Shown here: piece after piece, positions 1 to 6,885 of the stretch
Position numbering within the stretch: the first letter of the stretch is position 1
Layout: each line of letters opens with the position of its first letter
Source: Muribaculaceae bacterium
Lineage (GTDB): Bacteria; Bacteroidota; Bacteroidia; Bacteroidales; Muribaculaceae
DNA: 21,348 bases
Direction of reading: 5' to 3'
Assembly (NCBI GenBank): GCA_017545095.1
Contig: JAFYCU010000211.1
Coordinates: 1 to 21,348 of the forward strand
Made by a program: the position numbers and the translations under genes
Notes under the pieces: model-generated
The model's database searches: none
The model's input: only the letters and a program-made list of their open reading frames with translations
What the model was told of the DNA's origin: nothing

Positions 1-1
1 G

Positions 2-187
2 GCTCGCCCGTTCCATCCCGACGACCCGGTGGCCGACGTGATGAGCGTGATGCCCCTGCTCGCCCCGGGCGACACCGCCCTGATGGGGTACGACTGGGAC
101 GTGATTTTGGCTGGCGGCTTGCTGTTTGAAATCAACCTGAAAGAATATGGCATCGGCGCGCAGCGGGTTCTTAAAAGCGGGAAATAG
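2..187 (+). CDS. C-terminal fragment of an unrecognised protein
   Basis: An open frame enters from the left edge and ends at TAG (185-187), giving 61 residues without a start in the window. The fragment begins ARPFHPDDPVADVMSVM and continues with LLAPGDTALMGYDWD. The order 'L-x-PG-x(5)-G-x-DW/D' followed by a helix resembles the last strand and helix of class I SAM-dependent methyltransferases of the Methyltransf_24/FkbM kind, where a product-side 'LKPGG..GxDW' motif is common. That is only a resemblance from a short piece, and the catalytic N-terminal part is outside the window. It converges with pyrI, whose stop lies 44 bp away. Coding is likely because the frame runs uninterrupted in the codon style of its neighbours; the function is unsettled. 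Confidence 0.55.
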   Translation, partial: ARPFHPDDPVADVMSVMPLLAPGDTALMGYDWDVILAGGLLFEINLKEYGIGAQRVLKSGK

Positions 188-231
188 CCGTTGCGACTAC
201 GGCGGCAAGCCACAGCCCGCAGCACCAGGCC

Positions 232-687
232 TCACTTCAGCGTGATTTCGTTGTGCTCCACGGTGCGCTCGCAGTAGTAGCAGCGCAGCGTGAGCGGGGA
301 GTGACTCACCACATGGAAGTGGGTGGCCATGGGTTCGTTGTTGCTGATGCACTTGGGGTTGTTGCATCGCACGATGTCGTGCAGGTCATCGGGCAGTGTT
401 GCCTCGTGCTTGTCGACCACCTCATAGTCGCGGATGATGTTGATCACGGCGCGGGGTGCAATCACGGCGATGCGGTTCAGCACATCTTTGGGCACTTCCA
501 CGTCGGCGATTTTCACGATGCCTTTCTTGCCCAAGCGTTCACTGTCGAGGTTGAAACCGATGGTCACACTCTTGTCGAGGTGCTCGATGCCCAGCAGGTT
601 CACCACTTTGAACAGCGAGTCACAGGGGATATGGTCGATCACGATGCCGTTCTCAAGAGCGGCCACAGCGAGTTCTTTCTTTTTCAT
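232..687 (-). CDS. pyrI: Aspartate carbamoyltransferase regulatory chain PyrI
   Basis: This is the 151-residue regulatory subunit of aspartate transcarbamylase. In the enteric enzyme it binds nucleotide effectors and holds catalytic trimers together in the cytoplasm. The N-terminal allosteric domain begins MKKKELAVAALENGIVIDHI, which matches the family's usual start. The C-terminal zinc domain keeps all four ligands: Cys108, Cys113, Cys136 and Cys139, spaced as in the E. coli protein (109, 114, 138, 141) to within one or two residues. Length is typical (about 150). It lies 68 bp downstream of pyrB on the same strand, as expected for a pyrBI operon, so the holoenzyme is probably the allosterically regulated dodecamer. 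The spacer carries a 7-bp tandem repeat tract. No promoter of its own was seen. Confidence 0.97.
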   Translation of the reverse strand: MKKKELAVAALENGIVIDHIPCDSLFKVVNLLGIEHLDKSVTIGFNLDSERLGKKGIVKIADVEVPKDVLNRIAVIAPRAVINIIRDYEVVDKHEATLPDDLHDIVRCNNPKCISNNEPMATHFHVVSHSPLTLRCYYCERTVEHNEITLK

Positions 688-702
688 GATGGTTGGTTTT
701 TA

Positions 703-735
703 GATGCAAGATGCGAGATTCGAGATTCGAGATGG
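703..735. repeat. 7-bp tandem repeat tract in the pyrB-pyrI spacer
   Basis: There are 4.7 copies of a heptamer of template GATKCRA: GATGCAA, GATGCGA, GATTCGA twice, then GATGG. The tract sits in the 68-bp gap between the pyrB stop and the pyrI start and would be in the pyrBI mRNA. It is the same sequence type as the larger tracts at 8172-8339. Confidence 0.85.
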
Positions 736-755
736 CTAACGCACATTGTGCCACA

Positions 756-1670
756 TTATACATTAATTCCCAGTGCGCGGCAGATGATGGCTTGACGGGC
801 ATAGAGGCCGTTGCGTGCCTGCTCGAAGTAGTAGGCCCACGGTGTGTCATCGACATCTTGGGCAATCTCGGTGACGCGTGGCAGCGGGTGCAGCACGCGC
901 ATGGTGGGCTTGCCGCCTTGCAGCATCGCGGCCGTGAGGGTGTACAGACTCTTCACGCGCTCATATTCCATCAGGTCGCTGAAGCGCTCGCGCTGCACGC
1001 GGGTCATGTAGATGATGTCGCTCTCGTTGATGATGTCGGTGCTGAAGTCGGTGGTCTCGGTGTAGGGGATGCCGTGCTCGCGGCAGAAGAGCTTGTACTG
1101 CTCCGGCATTTGCAGCACATCGCAGGCCACGAAGTTGAACCGCGGGTTGAAGTGCTGCATGGCCTCGAGCAACGAGTGCACCGTGCGTCCATACTTCAGG
1201 TCGCCCACCATGGTGATGGTGAGGTCGTCGAGGTGTCCCTGTGTCTGTTGAATGGTGTAGAGGTCGAGCATCGTCTGCGTGGGGTGCTGGTTGGCACCGT
1301 CGCCGGCGTTGATGATGGGCACGCGCGAAATCTCGCTGGCATAACGAGCGGCACCCATCAATGGATGCCGCATCACAATCAGGTCGGCGTAGTTGCTCAC
1401 CATCATGATGGTGTCTTTAAGCGACTCGCCTTTCGACTGGCTGCTCGTGCTGGCGTCGCTGAAGCCAATCACACGGCCGCCCAAGCGGTTGACGGCGGTT
1501 TCGAAACTCAGCCGCGTGCGCGTCGACGGCTCAAAGAACAGCGAGGCCACCACTTTGCCTTCCAGCAGGCGTTGGTTGGGGTTGCGCTCAAACGCCTGAG
1601 CAGTGGTGATGAGATCCAAAATCTCTTGTTTGCTCAGGTCGGTAATCGAAATCAGATTTCTTGTGTTCAT
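756..1670 (-). CDS. pyrB: Aspartate carbamoyltransferase catalytic chain PyrB
   Basis: PyrB catalyses carbamoyl phosphate + aspartate to carbamoyl aspartate, the committed step of pyrimidine synthesis. I chose the ATG at 1668-1670, giving 304 residues beginning [17 protein letters not shown]. This is the family's usual length and start, whereas a longer frame to 1721 adds 17 residues that look like non-coding leader and overlap the promoter. Visible motifs are the carbamoyl-phosphate loop FFEPSTRTR (Ser49-Thr50-Arg51-Thr52), the SQSKGES loop near residue 80 that supplies Ser and Lys to the neighbouring active site, Arg100-His101, HPTQ at 128-131 and HPLPR from 261. All expected catalytic residues are present. 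It is the first gene of the pyrB-pyrI pair and is divergent from the penicillin-binding protein gene. Confidence 0.98.
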   Translation of the reverse strand: MNTRNLISITDLSKQEILDLITTAQAFERNPNQRLLEGKVVASLFFEPSTRTRLSFETAVNRLGGRVIGFSDASTSSQSKGESLKDTIMMVSNYADLIVMRHPLMGAARYASEISRVPIINAGDGANQHPTQTMLDLYTIQQTQGHLDDLTITMVGDLKYGRTVHSLLEAMQHFNPRFNFVACDVLQMPEQYKLFCREHGIPYTETTDFSTDIINESDIIYMTRVQRERFSDLMEYERVKSLYTLTAAMLQGGKPTMRVLHPLPRVTEIAQDVDDTPWAYYFEQARNGLYARQAIICRALGINV

Positions 1671-1694
1671 TGTGGGGGTGTTACATTGGTTGGA

Positions 1695-1702
1695 CAAAGG
1701 TA
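1695..1702 (-). promoter_or_regulatory. Probable pyrBI promoter, -7 box
   Basis: On the minus strand this reads TACCTTTG, a perfect Bacteroidota -7 box (TAnnTTTG), about 25 bp upstream of the pyrB start. No TTG lies at the usual 19-20 bp spacing. The nearest upstream ones are 16 and 26 bp away, so the -33 element is uncertain. Confidence 0.55.
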
Positions 1703-1797
1703 AAGCAAAAAAGCGTACCAAGGTGCATCAAAAATAGAAAAAAATCTCCCTTGTGAAAAAAAAGTCAAATCATGATGGATTATTGCGGCGAAAGTCG

Positions 1798-1805
1798 TAA
1801 TTTTG
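1798..1805 (+). promoter_or_regulatory. Probable promoter of the penicillin-binding protein gene, -7 box
   Basis: TAATTTTG matches the Bacteroidota -7 box TAnnTTTG and lies 84 bp before the ATG. There is no good -33 TTG at 19-20 bp, so the call rests on the -7 box and its place between divergent genes. Confidence 0.45.
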
Positions 1806-1889
1806 CACTTTCTTCCTTTTGTGAAGCCGTGCGCCGCCCGCAGTGAGCGCACCTATTGATGTGTAATTCAGAAAAAAAGAAAGTCAGAT

Positions 1890-4334
1890 ATGAGCAACAA
1901 CCAAAACCGACGGGCTGCACGTCGTGCCCGCAACTCTCGCATTGTCAAGCGCATGTGGTGGTGCTTTGCCGCCATCGTGGGGGCGATGCTTCTGCTGTTT
2001 GTGCTGATTTATAATGGTGTGATTGGCTATATGCCGGCTATTGAGCAGCTGCGCAATCCCACCGACAAATTCGCCTCGACCATCTATGCCGCCGGAGGCG
2101 AGGAGATGGGTCGTTACTACCGCAGCAAGGGCAACCGCGTGTATGTGGACTACGACCAGCTGTCGAAGCACCTGAGCAACGCGCTCATCGCCACCGAGGA
2201 TGTTCGCTTCGACAGCCATTCGGGCATCGATGTCAAGGCCCTGGGGCGTGCCATCGTCAAGCGCGTGATCATGGGGCAGAAGAGCGCCGGTGGTGGCAGC
2301 ACCATCACGCAGCAGCTGGCCAAGCAGCTCTACTCGCCCGAGTCGAGCAACATCTTCGAGCGTGCCTTGCAAAAACCCATCGAATGGGTCATCGCCGTGA
2401 AGCTCGAGCGCTACTACACCAAGGACGAAATCATCAAGATGTATTTCAACCAGTTCGACTTTCTGAACAACGCTGTGGGCATCAAGACGGCGGCCTACGT
2501 CTATTTTGGCAAAGACCCCTCGCAGCTCAACCTGCAGGAGGCAGCCACGCTGGTGGGCATGTGCAAGAACCCCTCGTATTACAACCCCCTGCGCTACAGC
2601 GAGCGCACGCGTGAGCGCCGCAACGTGGTGCTCGACCAGATGGTGAAGGCGGGCTTCCTGAGCGAGGCCGATGCCGCGGCCACCAAGCAGCTGCCGCTCG
2701 TGCTCAGCTACCACCGCGTGGACCACAACGACGGCCTGGCACCCTACTTCCGCGAGGAGCTGCGCCGCGTGATGATGGCCAAGAAGCCCGAAGAAAAAGA
2801 CTATCCCAAGTGGAACCGCCAAGCCTATGTGGATGACTCGGCTGCCTGGGTGCGCAACCCGCTCTACGGATGGTGCAACAAGAACACCAAGCCCGACGGC
2901 ACGCACTACGACATCTACAGCGATGGCCTGAAGATTTACACCACCATCGACGAGCACATGCAGACCTATGCCGAGAAGGCGGTGCACGACCACATGGCCA
3001 AGACGCTGCAGCCGGCATTCCTGCGCGAGCGCGGCGGCACCAAGAACCCCTACACCAACAACCGCGCCGAGCTGTCGGCGGCCAACAAGCAAGCCCTGAT
3101 CAACAATGCCATCAAGCACAGCGAGCGTTACCGCGTGCTCAAGAAGCAAGGCAAGAGCGAGGCCGAAATCATGAGCAACTTCCGCACGCCCATCAAGATG
3201 CGCCTGTTCAGCTACGATGGCGACTACGAGACCACGATGACTCCATACGACTCGCTGCTCTACACCAAGTCGTTTCTGCGGTGCGCCATGATGTCGATGG
3301 ACCCGGTCACGGGCTATGTGAAGGCCTATGTGGGCGGCCCCGACTTCCGCTTCTTTAAATACGACATGGTGTCGACCGGTCGCCGGCAGATTGGTTCAAC
3401 GGTGAAGCCGTTTGTCTATTCCAAGGCTGTGAACGACTACGGCTGCACGCCGTGCACGGTGCGCCCCGGCGGAGCCCCCAACGTGCACTGGTACCGCGAG
3501 GTGTGGAACCCACGAGGCGGCGGTGGCTCGATGAGCCTGAAGTCGGCCCTCACGGCCTCGGTCAACACCATCTCGGCAGGTTTCATGAAGGGCACCTCGC
3601 CCAACTGGATTGAGCAGCAGGGGCATGTGGTGTATCCGCCCAGCGAGTTGGCCAAGTGGATGCACAGCTTCGGAATCACCAGCCACCTGGAGCCGGTGCC
3701 TGCGTTGAGTCTGGGCGTGAGCGAGATCACGCTGCGCGAGATGGTGGCCGCCTATTCGGCGTTTGCCAACGGCGGTATGCGCGTGGAGCCAGTGTATGTA
3801 ACCCGCATTTGCGACAACAAGGGCAACATCCTCGCCGAGTTCACCGGGCAGCAGACCGAAATCATGAGCGAGGACACCTATTATAAGATGCTCGACATGC
3901 TCATGAGCGTGGTCGACTCGGGAACGGGTCGCCGCCTGCGCGGGCAGTATGGCATCACCGCCGAGATGGGCGGCAAGACGGGTACCACCAACTTCAACAG
4001 CGATGGCTGGTTCATGGGGTTCACGCCCGAGCTGGTCACCGGTGTGTGGGTGGGTGGCGAGGAGCGCTACATCCACTTCGTGAGCACGGCCATGGGACAG
4101 GGTGCCGAGGCCGCTCTGCCCATCTTGGCACGGTATATGCAGCAAGTCTACAAAGACTCAGAGTTGCCCTATTCGCAGAGTACCAAGTTCCAGTTCCCCA
4201 AGGGCTTTAACGCCTGCGAGGACGAGTTGGGCCACATTGGCAGCTATGGCGGTGGCGGTCGCCGCAGCAGTGGCGGCGGTGGAGGCGGCGGTGGAGGCGC
4301 CGGCGAAGCCATCATGGAAGGAGCGTTTGATTAA
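1890..4334 (+). CDS. mrcA: Class A penicillin-binding protein (glycosyltransferase-transpeptidase)
   Basis: This bifunctional peptidoglycan synthase polymerises lipid II and cross-links stem peptides at the outer face of the inner membrane. It has 814 residues. A basic cytoplasmic N-terminus is followed by one membrane segment (about 22-46). The GT51 glycosyltransferase domain has ATEDVRFDSHSG with catalytic Glu103 and GGSTITQQLAKQ at 135-146. The transpeptidase domain has Ser503-Thr-Val-Lys506 (SxxK, nucleophile Ser503), Ser557-Val-Asn559 (SxN) and Lys696-Thr-Gly-Thr699 (KTGT). All signature residues are intact. An oddity is the C-terminal tail, where residues 786-804 are almost entirely glycine with a few Ser/Arg. 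The symbol follows PBP1A usage; ponA or pbpA would be equally acceptable. It stands alone, divergent from pyrB, with a terminator-like hairpin about 50 bp after its stop. Confidence 0.95.
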   Translation: MSNNQNRRAARRARNSRIVKRMWWCFAAIVGAMLLLFVLIYNGVIGYMPAIEQLRNPTDKFASTIYAAGGEEMGRYYRSKGNRVYVDYDQLSKHLSNALIATEDVRFDSHSGIDVKALGRAIVKRVIMGQKSAGGGSTITQQLAKQLYSPESSNIFERALQKPIEWVIAVKLERYYTKDEIIKMYFNQFDFLNNAVGIKTAAYVYFGKDPSQLNLQEAATLVGMCKNPSYYNPLRYSERTRERRNVVLDQMVKAGFLSEADAAATKQLPLVLSYHRVDHNDGLAPYFREELRRVMMAKKPEEKDYPKWNRQAYVDDSAAWVRNPLYGWCNKNTKPDGTHYDIYSDGLKIYTTIDEHMQTYAEKAVHDHMAKTLQPAFLRERGGTKNPYTNNRAELSAANKQALINNAIKHSERYRVLKKQGKSEAEIMSNFRTPIKMRLFSYDGDYETTMTPYDSLLYTKSFLRCAMMSMDPVTGYVKAYVGGPDFRFFKYDMVSTGRRQIGSTVKPFVYSKAVNDYGCTPCTVRPGGAPNVHWYREVWNPRGGGGSMSLKSALTASVNTISAGFMKGTSPNWIEQQGHVVYPPSELAKWMHSFGITSHLEPVPALSLGVSEITLREMVAAYSAFANGGMRVEPVYVTRICDNKGNILAEFTGQQTEIMSEDTYYKMLDMLMSVVDSGTGRRLRGQYGITAEMGGKTGTTNFNSDGWFMGFTPELVTGVWVGGEERYIHFVSTAMGQGAEAALPILARYMQQVYKDSELPYSQSTKFQFPKGFNACEDELGHIGSYGGGGRRSSGGGGGGGGGAGEAIMEGAFD

Positions 4335-4350
4335 TGCAGCCCGCAGCCAA

Positions 4351-4364
4351 GAACCGAGAACCAA
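4351..4364. repeat. Short 7-bp repeat, GAACCRA type
   Basis: Two heptamers (GAACCGA, GAACCAA), preceded by a partial CCAA, lie just after the penicillin-binding protein stop. This is the reverse complement of the CTYGVTT tract at 8471-8540. Two copies alone could be chance; the call rests on recurrence elsewhere in the window. Confidence 0.5.
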
Positions 4365-4384
4365 GCGCGCAATCAGTCGGTAGG

Positions 4385-4404
4385 TCGCAAGGCACGCCTT
4401 GCGA
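4385..4404 (+). terminator. Terminator-like hairpin after the penicillin-binding protein gene
   Basis: TCGCAAGGC (4385-4393) pairs with GCCTTGCGA (4396-4404). Allowing a minimum loop, this gives an 8-bp stem with loop CACG. It begins about 50 bp after the stop. No T-run follows, so it may be a transcript-stabilising hairpin or a palindromic repeat and not a true intrinsic terminator. Confidence 0.45.
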
Positions 4405-4476
4405 AACCTTGACGCATTGATAAAGGCATATGATCTTATGGCTGTTTTTTACTCATAACCTGAAATTCAAGTAATC

Positions 4477-6057
4477 ATGAAGCGATTGTTGCTTTTAGCT
4501 GCTACAATGTTGGCCTTTGTTACGCAAGCGGCGGTGCCGGGCGATGTGACCGGCGATGGCCTTGTCGATATCGAGGACGTGAACGCCGTGGTGAACGCCA
4601 TCCTGGGCAAGGCGGACGGAATCCCAGCCTCGCGGGCCGACGTGAATGGCGACGGCGACGTGGATGTGGAGGACATGAACCTGCTCATCAACGTGATGCT
4701 CGGCAAGGTGGTGCTCCCCGACCCCAACCCCGTGCCCACGGGACACGACTATGTGTGGAACATGGACGCGCTGCCTGAGATTCATATCACCGTGTCGCTC
4801 GACGAATGGAACCGCCTGCTCGACCTCTATGATGCCAACGCGGGCACGAAGCAATATATCATGGCCAGCCACTTCACCTTTGTGCAGCAGGGCGAGCGCA
4901 CCGAGATCGACTCCATCGGTCTGCGCCTGAAGGGCAACACCAGCCGACGGCGGCCCGAGGGCGGATGGGGACAGTCGCACAGCACGCGACGCACCGACTG
5001 GCACCATGTGCACTTTGGCATCAACCTGCGCAAGTATCACAAGGACGAGAACCACACCATCAAGGGGGTGCGCAAGCTGCACCTGAAGTGGTTCAAAGAC
5101 GATGCCGCCTACTGCCGCGAGCTGTTCTGCTACAACCTTTTCCGCCAGGCCGGTGTGTGGACCGCCTCGCGCTGCAACTACTGTCGCCTGTGGCTCAAGG
5201 TGGAGGGCGACCGCAGCGAGACCTACTACGGCATCTACGAGATGATTGAGCCGGTCGACGAGAACTACCTCAAGCAGCGCGATGACAGCACCACCTACGG
5301 CACGCACAAGGGCAACCTGTGGAAGTGCAAATATGTGGGTCAGCCGGCCAACCTCACCCAGGCCGACAGCGGTGACTACTGGTGGGACGACGACACCGAC
5401 GCCAACCACACCTACACCCTGCAGACCAACACCAGCCGATTCGACAATGCACGGGCGCAAATCGTCGACTTCCAACTCAAACTCAACGGCAAGGGACGCG
5501 AAAGTTTCTACACGTGGATCAACCAGGTGTGCGACGTGGACCTGCTGCTGCGCACGCTGGCGGTGAACGTGGCCGTGGGCATGTGGGATGACTATTGGAA
5601 CAACAGCAACAACTACTACCTTTATTTCACCACCGAGGACATCTACGACTACAAGGTGTATATGATTCCCTACGACTACGACAACACGTTGGGCACGAGT
5701 CTGCAATGCGGCAACCAAAGCGATGCCGGGCGGCAGAATCCGCTGGAATGGGGCATGGCTTCGAACCGCCTCATCCAGCGACTGATGGACTACGATGACT
5801 TCCGTGCGAAATACATTGCCTACCTCAAGGAAATCGTGGCCGACCAGAGCGACCTGATGTACTGTACCGATGCCATCACGCGCATCCAGGCCTGGCATGA
5901 GCGCATCCGCGACTATGTGGCCAACGACACCGGCGAAGATATGACCATCAGCGACCAGCCCGCCAGCTGGGGCAACCACCCCGAATACCGACTCCTGGAA
6001 CTGGGCACCAACAACTTCTTCCAAGTCAAGGCCGCTACCATCAACGCCCTGCCGTGA
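4477..6057 (+). CDS. Secreted CotH-family kinase-like protein with N-terminal dockerin-like repeats
   Basis: The 526-residue protein begins with a signal peptide (MKRLLLLAATMLAFVTQA, cut near residue 18). A dockerin-like pair follows: GDVTGDGLVDIEDVN (22-36) and ADVNGDGDVDVEDMN (54-68), each a calcium loop plus helix. The rest (about 100-510) fits the CotH protein-kinase family. It has LRLKGNTSRR (149-158), then AAYCRELFCYNLFRQAG (210-226) and YYGIYEMIEPVDENYL (250-265). Further on are DDYWNNSNNYYLY (371-383) and PYDYDNTLG (398-406), the last corresponding to the family's metal-binding 'PWDLDxxxG' segment. CotH enzymes phosphorylate secreted or coat proteins; activity here is inferred only from motifs. 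An N-terminal dockerin is unusual, since these modules are normally C-terminal as in the LRR proteins downstream. No clear promoter was found upstream. Confidence 0.88.
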   Translation: MKRLLLLAATMLAFVTQAAVPGDVTGDGLVDIEDVNAVVNAILGKADGIPASRADVNGDGDVDVEDMNLLINVMLGKVVLPDPNPVPTGHDYVWNMDALPEIHITVSLDEWNRLLDLYDANAGTKQYIMASHFTFVQQGERTEIDSIGLRLKGNTSRRRPEGGWGQSHSTRRTDWHHVHFGINLRKYHKDENHTIKGVRKLHLKWFKDDAAYCRELFCYNLFRQAGVWTASRCNYCRLWLKVEGDRSETYYGIYEMIEPVDENYLKQRDDSTTYGTHKGNLWKCKYVGQPANLTQADSGDYWWDDDTDANHTYTLQTNTSRFDNARAQIVDFQLKLNGKGRESFYTWINQVCDVDLLLRTLAVNVAVGMWDDYWNNSNNYYLYFTTEDIYDYKVYMIPYDYDNTLGTSLQCGNQSDAGRQNPLEWGMASNRLIQRLMDYDDFRAKYIAYLKEIVADQSDLMYCTDAITRIQAWHERIRDYVANDTGEDMTISDQPASWGNHPEYRLLELGTNNFFQVKAATINALP

Positions 6058-6158
6058 GGAAATGGGCGAAAAGGCCTCCGTTGAATGCCGAATCATGTAG
6101 AGCCGCACCCTGGTGCGGCTGATGCCGAGGCATTGTTGAGCCGTCATACATGGCGGCT

Positions 6159-6207
6159 GATGGCCGAGGCAAAAGGCAAAGCATGCCAGATGGCCGAGGC
6201 AAAAGGC
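6159..6207 (+). repeat. 19-bp exact direct repeat, 30-bp period
   Basis: GATGGCCGAGGCAAAAGGC occurs at 6159-6177 and 6189-6207. A third, altered copy (GATGGCCGAGTCAAAAC) follows the second hairpin at 6381-6397. This suggests local duplication of the sequence downstream of the REP-like hairpin. Confidence 0.85.
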
Positions 6208-6227
6208 GAATACAATCGCGAAAATCC

Positions 6228-6297
6228 GAAATTGACGGATTTTTCGACTTTATCTATGCCTAAAACATAAGATAAAGTTCAAAAATCCGTCAATTTC
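6228..6297. repeat. Long inverted repeat (about 31-bp imperfect arms, short loop)
   Basis: The arms are 6228-6258 and 6266-6297. The outer 17 bp of each arm (GAAATTGACGGATTTTT and its complement) match perfectly; the inner ACTTTATC segment also pairs, with a few mismatches and a one-base bulge. The loop is about 7 nt. It lies about 170 bp after the CotH-like gene and could end or protect its transcript from either strand. Confidence 0.8.
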
Positions 6298-6318
6298 TCT
6301 GTGTGGGGCCTCCCCAAA

Positions 6319-6334
6319 CCCCTCCTAGGAGGGG
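6319..6334. repeat. 16-bp perfect palindrome
   Basis: CCCCTCCTAGGAGGGG is its own reverse complement. It belongs with the C/G-rich palindromes at 6537-6557, 6628-6647 and 12529-12551. Confidence 0.7.
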
Positions 6335-6442
6335 CTTCCGTTGAATACTAAATCATGTAGAGCCGCACCCTGGTGCGGCTGATGGCCGAGTCAAAACCCG
6401 AGACACGCGGAATCTGCACACGCTGGCGGATGTCTGGGTCGA

Positions 6443-6456
6443 GAAGCGAGAACCAA
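6443..6456. repeat. Short 7-bp repeat, GAANCRA type
   Basis: GAAGCGA followed directly by GAACCAA: two heptamers of the same template as 8471-8540 read on the opposite strand. It is too short to stand alone. Confidence 0.4.
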
Positions 6457-6497
6457 ACTCAAAGCGAGGTGGAAGTTTGCGAATAAAATAGGGCAAC

Positions 6498-6689
6498 TAC
6501 CACGAAGTTGTCCCCACAATGAATGTTTTAACAGCTCCCCCTTTAAGTTAAAGGGGGTTGGGGGGAGTATGATTTCCAACTCACTGATAACCAATCGCTT
6601 TGTTATACCCTCAGTCACTTCGTGACAGCTCCCCTAATTAGGGGAGCAGCTAAAAGTTCACTATTTTTGTTGGGGACAACTTCGCGGTA
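6498..6689. repeat. Inverted-repeat-bounded segment with internal palindromes
   Basis: TACCACGAAGTTGTCCCCA (6498-6516) and its complement with one mismatch (6671-6689) bound about 154 bp. Inside are a 9-bp stem hairpin (CCCCCTTTA / TAAAGGGGG, 6537-6557), a small GTCAC-TTC-GTGAC hairpin around 6614-6626, and the perfect 20-bp palindrome GCTCCCCTAATTAGGGGAGC (6628-6647). No frame inside resembles a protein. The layout is like a non-autonomous element or a folded RNA. No target duplication was identified. Confidence 0.6.
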
Positions 6690-6779
6690 CTCACCTAAAA
6701 TAGTTCTATGATTATCCGCTATTATCCGCAAATGTGCATTCTCATAGCGTGTATCGGTTTTCAGTGTCGGATAAAAAAT

Positions 6780-6823
6780 CTACGGAGTCGAGGCGCATCC
6801 CAAAAGATGCTTCGACTCCGTAG
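6780..6823 (-). terminator. Intrinsic terminator of the aspartate aminotransferase gene
   Basis: Read on the minus strand, CTACGGAGTCGA pairs over 12 bp with its complement. A small bulge and 5 more pairs (GCATC) close around loop TTTTGG. The stem is followed directly by ATTTTTTATCC, a proper T-run. It starts 62 bp after the aminotransferase stop. Confidence 0.9.
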
Positions 6824-6885
6824 GCACTATGAAACAGCTTGATAGGTTGTGATTGTTGCCGTTGGGTTGTGTGAAATCTGTGAAA

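Larger units (their letters stand above)
6077..6389. repeat. 52-bp direct repeat, two copies 260 bp apart, each with a hairpin
   Basis: Copy 1 is 6077-6128 and copy 2 is 6337-6389. Both read TCCGTTGAATRC..AATCATGTAG, then AGCCGCAC-CCTG-GTGCGGCT (8-bp stem, 4-nt loop), then GATGSCCGAG. A degenerate third hairpin lies at 6138-6158 (GAGCCG…CGGCT). The 25-nt core TGTAGAGCCG…CGGCT recurs on the minus strand at 8364-8388. This looks like a dispersed palindromic (REP-like) repeat. Confidence 0.85.
6058..6885. other. 828-bp gene-free, repeat- and palindrome-rich region
   Basis: I see no credible gene here. The stretch holds two copies of a 52-bp direct repeat containing a hairpin, a 19-bp exact direct repeat, a 70-bp hairpin and three C/G-rich palindromes. 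It also holds a 19-bp inverted repeat flanking two of those palindromes, and the aminotransferase terminator. The short frames in it have no family resemblance and run through the repeats. Confidence 0.8.

Noticed and set aside
187..203. Small hairpin after the left-edge gene (GCCGT…ACGGC) as a terminator
   Set aside because: Only a 5-bp stem, which overlaps the stop codon and has no T-run; too weak to call.
693..1703. Long plus-strand frame opposite pyrB (336 codons)
   Set aside because: It is antisense to a gene with every expected motif, and its translation is His/Val-rich with no family resemblance; long opposite frames are expected in GC-rich DNA.
4495..6147. Long minus-strand frame opposite the CotH-like gene (550 codons)
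   Set aside because: Its Val/His-rich translation has no motif, while the plus strand encodes a signal peptide, calcium loops and CotH motifs.
6391..6618. 75-codon minus-strand frame in the gene-free region
   Set aside because: It runs through a palindrome and heptamers, has no family resemblance and no promoter box.
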